Assembly (NCBI GenBank): GCA_022837365.1
Contig: JALHHV010000033.1
Coordinates: 1-9,514, forward strand
Direction: 5' to 3'
Source: Desulfovibrio sp.
Lineage (GTDB): Bacteria; Desulfobacterota; Desulfovibrionia; Desulfovibrionales; Desulfovibrionaceae
DNA: 9,514 nucleotides
Shown here: piece by piece, positions 6,942-9,514 of the stretch
Position numbering within the stretch: position 1 is the stretch's first letter
Layout: each line of letters begins with the position of its first letter
Position numbers and translations under genes: made by a program
Notes under the pieces: generated by a model
What the model was told of the DNA's origin: nothing
The model's input: only the letters and a program-made list of their open reading frames with translations
The model's database searches: none

Positions 6942-7019
6942 GGGCCGCCTGTGCCATGTTCCGGACGACCGTCCGGAAATTCTGCCTTGCATGGCACAGT
7001 GACTGTCCCGCGGCGGCCC
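6942..7019 (-). ncRNA. Three-tier nested inverted repeat, candidate structured leader
   Basis: The 25 contiguous bases 6942-6966 are fully complementary, in order, to three segments: 6942-6949 with 7012-7019 (8 bp), 6950-6958 with 6990-6998 (9 bp), and 6959-6966 with 6971-6978 (8 bp, four-base loop). The other strand carries two one-sided bulges of 11 (6979-6989) and 13 bases (6999-7011). In the operon transcript this gives a long stem with two bulges on its 5' side. There is no terminal T tract, so it is not an ordinary terminator. It may be a regulatory RNA element, an mRNA stability or processing determinant, or an operator. No known RNA family was recognised. Confidence 0.45.
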
Positions 7020-7041
7020 TTGCGCCGCGCGCCTTCCGTAT

Positions 7042-7082
7042 CGCGGGGCGGGGCGCGCCGTGTGGCGCTCCCCTGCCCCGCG
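7042..7082 (-). terminator. Long GC-rich hairpin right after glpD
   Basis: Arms 7042-7059 and 7064-7082 pair over 17 base pairs with one C/T mismatch (7054/7069), a single bulged base (7074) and a four-base loop. On the transcript it starts nine bases after the glpD stop. The following minus-strand bases (ATACGGAAGG) are not T-rich, so it is more likely a partial terminator or a 3'-end protector of glpD mRNA than a complete intrinsic terminator. Confidence 0.45.
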
Positions 7083-7091
7083 TGACAAACC

Positions 7092-8720
7092 TTAGTCCCT
7101 GGGGGCGCGCCACCCCGCAAGATACGCGTCAAGGTGTTGCAGTTCCGCCTCGGTCCGGGCTGCATCCCAGCCGAGTTCGGCGGCCATGATCCGGGCCACG
7201 CCCGGCGCGGCCTGCAACGTGTGCTCCACGTCCAGCAGGCCCATGGGCAGGCGGCGCACCAGCACGTCCACCAGGCGCATGGCCATTTCGTTGCGCACGA
7301 TGAAGGCCACTTCGGCCAGGATGTGCGGATGGTCCGGGTGCACCCGGTCACCCAGGTTCTCGTCCCGCGCGATGGACAGCACCTGCCCGGCCTCGTCGCC
7401 GTAGATGCCGTGCAGCGCCTTGGCCAGTTCCGGCGCAACGCCGTATTCGCGCGCGATTTCCGCGTGGCCGCCGGGAATGAACCCCCGCGCGCCGATGACC
7501 TTCAGGTCGCGGGTGACGCAGGGGCGCGTCAGGTTCAGGCCGAAGGCCACGTCGGCGCGGTCCACGGTGTCCTGGGCCATCATGCGGTAGCTGGTCCACT
7601 TGCCGCCCGCGATGGTCAGCAGCCCGGCGGGCGAGACCTCGATGACGTGGGTGCGGGCCAGTTCCTGGGTGCTGCCCTTGCCGGGCGCGAACACCAGCGG
7701 CCGCAGCCCGCTCCACACCGCGCGCACGTCGCCCCGCGTGACCGGGCGCGACAGGTACTTGCTGGCGTAGCGCAACAGGTAGTCGATGTCGGCCACGTCG
7801 GGCACCGGGTCGTGTTCGGGGTTGGCGTGCTCGTCGGTGGTGCCGAAGACCACGTGGTTCTGCCACGGGATCATGAACAGCACGCGGCCGTCCTCGGTGC
7901 TGGGGATCATCAGCGACAGGTCCGGCGGGGTGAAGCCCGCTTCGAGCACGATGTGGATACCCGAACTGACCTTGAGGATGTCGTCCGCGCCGGGGTCGTC
8001 CATGCGGCGCACGGAATCGGCCATGGGGCCGGTGGCGTTGACGATGCCCCTGGCGCGCAGGGTCCACGTCTCGCCGGTGAGCATGTCGCGCAGTTCCGCG
8101 CCGCGCAGCCGCCCGCCTTCCTTGACCAGGCGGACGACCTCGACATGGTTGCAGCAGGTGGCACCATGGGCGTTGGCGGTGCGGGCCAGGGCCACGGCCA
8201 TGCGCGCGTCGTTGAACTGGCCGTCCCAGTAGGTGACGGCGGCCTTGTAGTCGCCCATGCGCAGGGTGGGGAACATGCGCTCCGCCGCCCGCTTGCCCAC
8301 GAACCTGCTGTGGCCGAGGCCAAGACGCCCGGCCAGCAGGTCGTACAGGGTGAGCCCGGCGAACATGTAGCCCGCGTCCTTCCAGGTGGGCACGGGCGTC
8401 AGCAGGCGTACCGCGTGGGCCAGATGGGGGGCGTTGGCCAGCAGAAAGCCGCGCTCGCGCAGGCCCTCGCGCACCAGGCCGAACTGTTCGCGGTCGCATT
8501 GCAGCACCGCCTTTTCCAGGTAGCGCACCCCGCCGTGCACCAGTTTGGTGCTGCGGCTGCTGGTGCCCTGCGCGAAATCGGCCCGATCGACCAGCGCGAC
8601 ATCCAGCCCGCGCGTGGCCGCGTCCACGGCCACGCCGCAACCGGTAGCCCCGCCGCCGATCACCAGAAGATCGAATTCGCGGCCGGACTTCAGTCGTTCC
8701 AGCAACCCTGACCTGTTCAT
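7092..8720 (-). CDS. glpD: Aerobic-type glycerol-3-phosphate dehydrogenase
   Basis: FAD-dependent, membrane-associated oxidation of sn-glycerol-3-phosphate to dihydroxyacetone phosphate, delivering electrons to the quinone pool. At 542 residues it is close to the usual GlpD/GlpA size. The FAD dinucleotide fold is at 18-40 with IGGGATGCG (21-29), followed by the family signature VDAATRG. Next come GTSSRSTKLVHGGVRYLE (52-69, flavin and substrate region), VNATGPMAD (227-235) and the second signature GGKWTSYRMMA (372-382). The C-terminal helical domain covers about 400-542. Shine-Dalgarno GGAGGAG (8725-8731) precedes ATG 8720. In an intact regulator frame, the regulator's TGA would overlap this ATG as ATGA; the frameshift in the present sequence breaks that coupling. 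It is followed by glpF and glpK, forming a complete uptake-to-DHAP route. No glpB/glpC-like subunits are visible. Confidence 0.97.
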   Translation of the reverse strand: MNRSGLLERLKSGREFDLLVIGGGATGCGVAVDAATRGLDVALVDRADFAQGTSSRSTKLVHGGVRYLEKAVLQCDREQFGLVREGLRERGFLLANAPHLAHAVRLLTPVPTWKDAGYMFAGLTLYDLLAGRLGLGHSRFVGKRAAERMFPTLRMGDYKAAVTYWDGQFNDARMAVALARTANAHGATCCNHVEVVRLVKEGGRLRGAELRDMLTGETWTLRARGIVNATGPMADSVRRMDDPGADDILKVSSGIHIVLEAGFTPPDLSLMIPSTEDGRVLFMIPWQNHVVFGTTDEHANPEHDPVPDVADIDYLLRYASKYLSRPVTRGDVRAVWSGLRPLVFAPGKGSTQELARTHVIEVSPAGLLTIAGGKWTSYRMMAQDTVDRADVAFGLNLTRPCVTRDLKVIGARGFIPGGHAEIAREYGVAPELAKALHGIYGDEAGQVLSIARDENLGDRVHPDHPHILAEVAFIVRNEMAMRLVDVLVRRLPMGLLDVEHTLQAAPGVARIMAAELGWDAARTEAELQHLDAYLAGWRAPRD

Positions 8721-8833
8721 GCATCTCCTCCATGTTCCCGATCGAGCAGGCGCAGCGCGGTGCCCTCGTCCGTGACCAGCACGTTGACGAAACCGCCGGT
8801 GAGCGCGGCCCTTATGATCGCAGTCTTGTTCTC
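8717..8833 (-). pseudogene. Displaced 3' end of the SorC-family regulator
   Basis: Reading the minus strand in the frame of TGA 8719-8717 gives, after the GGE codon, NKTAIIRAALTGGFVNVL then VTDEGTALRLLDREHGGDA. This is the canonical SorC-family C-terminus (Lys after GGE, then AIRAAL, GG, VLVTDE, TA, LL). It joins the upstream frame exactly if one 20-bp repeat copy is removed, adding 37 residues and ending in an ATGA overlap with glpD. In the present sequence these codons are out of frame. Confidence 0.85.
8725..8731 (-). promoter_or_regulatory. Ribosome binding site of glpD
   Basis: GGAGGAG with the core GGAGG six bases before ATG 8720. It lies in the displaced coding tail of the regulator (the GGD codons), so glpD retains independent initiation even though the regulator now stops 92 bases earlier. 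Confidence 0.8.
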
Positions 8834-9514
8834 GCCGCCCGCGGCGGCTTCTCGCCGCCCGCGGCGGCGATGGTCATCGGTATGGAGCGCACCTCGTCGA
8901 GGCTGGGCCCCATGAAGCAGGCGTTCATGGGGTGTTCGACGGGCACGCCCGAAGCGTCTACGAAGGTGCCGAACACCTCGCCGACGGCCGTGGTGCGCTG
9001 CAACGAGCGCACATCATCCTGGGTTATGGCGCCGAGCACCACGTTGGTGGCGTCGGTGGCAAGCTGGCCTATGCCGATGAGCGCCACGTCCACCCGCACC
9101 GCCCGTGCGTACACGGAGCGGAACAGTTCCTGAGACTTCAGCAGGCGGCACGATTCCGGGCTGGGGGCGAACATGGGCGCGGCAATGTAGTAGGTCTGCG
9201 AGGCGGACAGGCGCCGCGCGAAAGTGGCCACGATTTCATAGGGGTTTATCACCACGCTATAGGGCAGGCCGCCGTACAGCGAAACCACGGTAAGCCCCTG
9301 AGCGGGCTTGCGCGGCACGGCGGTGGCGGCGGCGGCAACGGTGGTGCCCCAGCCGAGGCCCAGCGAAGAACCATCGCGCAGCACCCCGGAAAGGTACTGG
9401 GCGGCGGCGTGGCCAAGGTTGCGGTTGAGCGATTTCTGCGAAGGCGGCGTGGGGATGACCACGGCGCGGCGCAGGCCGAAGGCGGCCTCCATGCTGCGCT
9501 CAAGCTCGTAGCAG
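8812..9514 (-). CDS. SorC/DeoR-type sugar-binding regulator, N-terminus outside window, frameshifted C-terminus
   Basis: Effector-binding part of a SorC-family transcriptional regulator; the DNA-binding head lies beyond base 9514. 233 residues are visible, starting CYELERSMEAAFGLRRAVV in an open frame. The family pattern is clear: AAQYLSGVLRDGSSLGLGWG (ligand phosphate-binding turn), VVSLYGGLP, the ADVALIGIGQ-type strand seen as VDVALIGIGQLA, and FMGPSLDEVRSIPMTIAAAGGE. After GGE the frame changes: 10 unrelated residues (KPPRAARTRL) then RS and TAA 8814-8812, because of the perfect 20-bp duplication at 8829-8868. The normal family C-terminus is present in another frame (8717-8833). As first gene of the glp operon it likely represses or activates glpDFK in response to a pathway metabolite. 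Whether the truncated form works is unknown; the lost part normally completes the effector domain. Confidence 0.85.
   Translation of the reverse strand, partial: CYELERSMEAAFGLRRAVVIPTPPSQKSLNRNLGHAAAQYLSGVLRDGSSLGLGWGTTVAAAATAVPRKPAQGLTVVSLYGGLPYSVVINPYEIVATFARRLSASQTYYIAAPMFAPSPESCRLLKSQELFRSVYARAVRVDVALIGIGQLATDATNVVLGAITQDDVRSLQRTTAVGEVFGTFVDASGVPVEHPMNACFMGPSLDEVRSIPMTIAAAGGEKPPRAARTRLRS
8829..8868. repeat. Perfect 20-bp tandem duplication inside the regulator
   Basis: The unit TTCTCGCCGCCCGCGGCGGC occurs twice without a gap (8829-8848 and 8849-8868). Twenty is not a multiple of three, so the extra copy shifts the reading frame. Each unit contains its own dyad, CGCCGC-CC-GCGGCG, which can form a hairpin and favour replication slippage. 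Confidence 0.95.

Larger units (their letters stand above)
6713..7091 (-). other. glpD-glpF intercistronic region, non-coding
   Basis: 379 bases without a convincing gene. Starting from glpD it contains a 17-bp hairpin (7042-7082), a three-tier nested inverted repeat (6942-7019), a quieter stretch (6840-6940) with small hairpins such as GACCC-GGC-GGGTC in minus-strand sense, a cluster of mutually exclusive hairpins (6781-6831), and the glpF Shine-Dalgarno. No convincing -35/-10 or sigma-54 promoter was seen by eye. The length and structure suggest RNA-level control or processing that sets glpF-glpK expression apart from glpD. Confidence 0.55.

Noticed and set aside
6990..7008. TGGCAC motifs as a sigma-54 promoter
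   Set aside because: The required GC-containing -12 element is missing at the right spacing on either strand.
6844..7113. Possible 89-residue minus-strand gene between glpD and glpF
   Set aside because: Starts inside glpD, has no Shine-Dalgarno or recognisable domain, and spans the strong hairpins; better explained as non-coding.
1..9514. CRISPR arrays, tRNA or rRNA genes
   Set aside because: No regularly spaced repeats and no tRNA-like or rRNA-like stretch was seen on either strand.

Overview
The window is GC-rich bacterial chromosome. Every confident gene except one lies on the minus strand. The close GlpK/GlpF/GlpD set, the extreme GC bias at third codon positions and the gene mix suggest a Desulfovibrio/Nitratidesulfovibrio-like sulfate reducer. 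That assignment is inference from resemblance, not a database match.

Layout, left to right. (1) 1-842, minus: a DMT/EamA-family permease whose 3' end lies outside the window. Its start overlaps by 92 bases the 3' end of (2) an AraC-family regulator (751-1845, minus). (3) A 184-base gap holds two hairpins that probably end transcription of (4) a YfeH/SLC10A7-type bile acid:sodium symporter family transporter (2030-3127, minus). (5) Divergent from it, across a 182-base shared control region, is a second AraC-family regulator with an N-terminal cupin (3310-4104, plus). (6) The convergent gap 4105-4376 holds a strong terminator-like hairpin and a roughly 145-base palindromic element with imperfect terminal inverted repeats, which reads as a MITE or insertion-sequence remnant. 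It abuts the glpK stop codon.

(7) From 9514 down to 4377 lies a glycerol catabolic operon, read right to left: a SorC/DeoR-type sugar-binding regulator (3' part only), glpD, glpF, glpK. GlpF admits glycerol, GlpK phosphorylates it to glycerol-3-phosphate, and GlpD oxidises that to dihydroxyacetone phosphate with electrons passing to the quinone pool. The regulator presumably senses a pathway intermediate. The 379-base glpD-glpF gap codes for nothing convincing but holds two strong hairpin structures and a smaller set near glpF.

The most notable observation is a perfect 20-bp tandem duplication (8829-8868) inside the regulator. It shifts the reading frame and replaces a canonical SorC C-terminus with a short unrelated tail. 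Deleting one copy restores a family-typical C-terminus ending in an ATGA overlap with glpD. This could be a reversible phase switch, a loss-of-function mutation or a sequence error. Other points worth a look are the MITE-like element next to glpK, the three-tier nested inverted repeat between glpD and glpF, and a hairpin abutting the eamA ribosome binding site inside the araC-eamA overlap.
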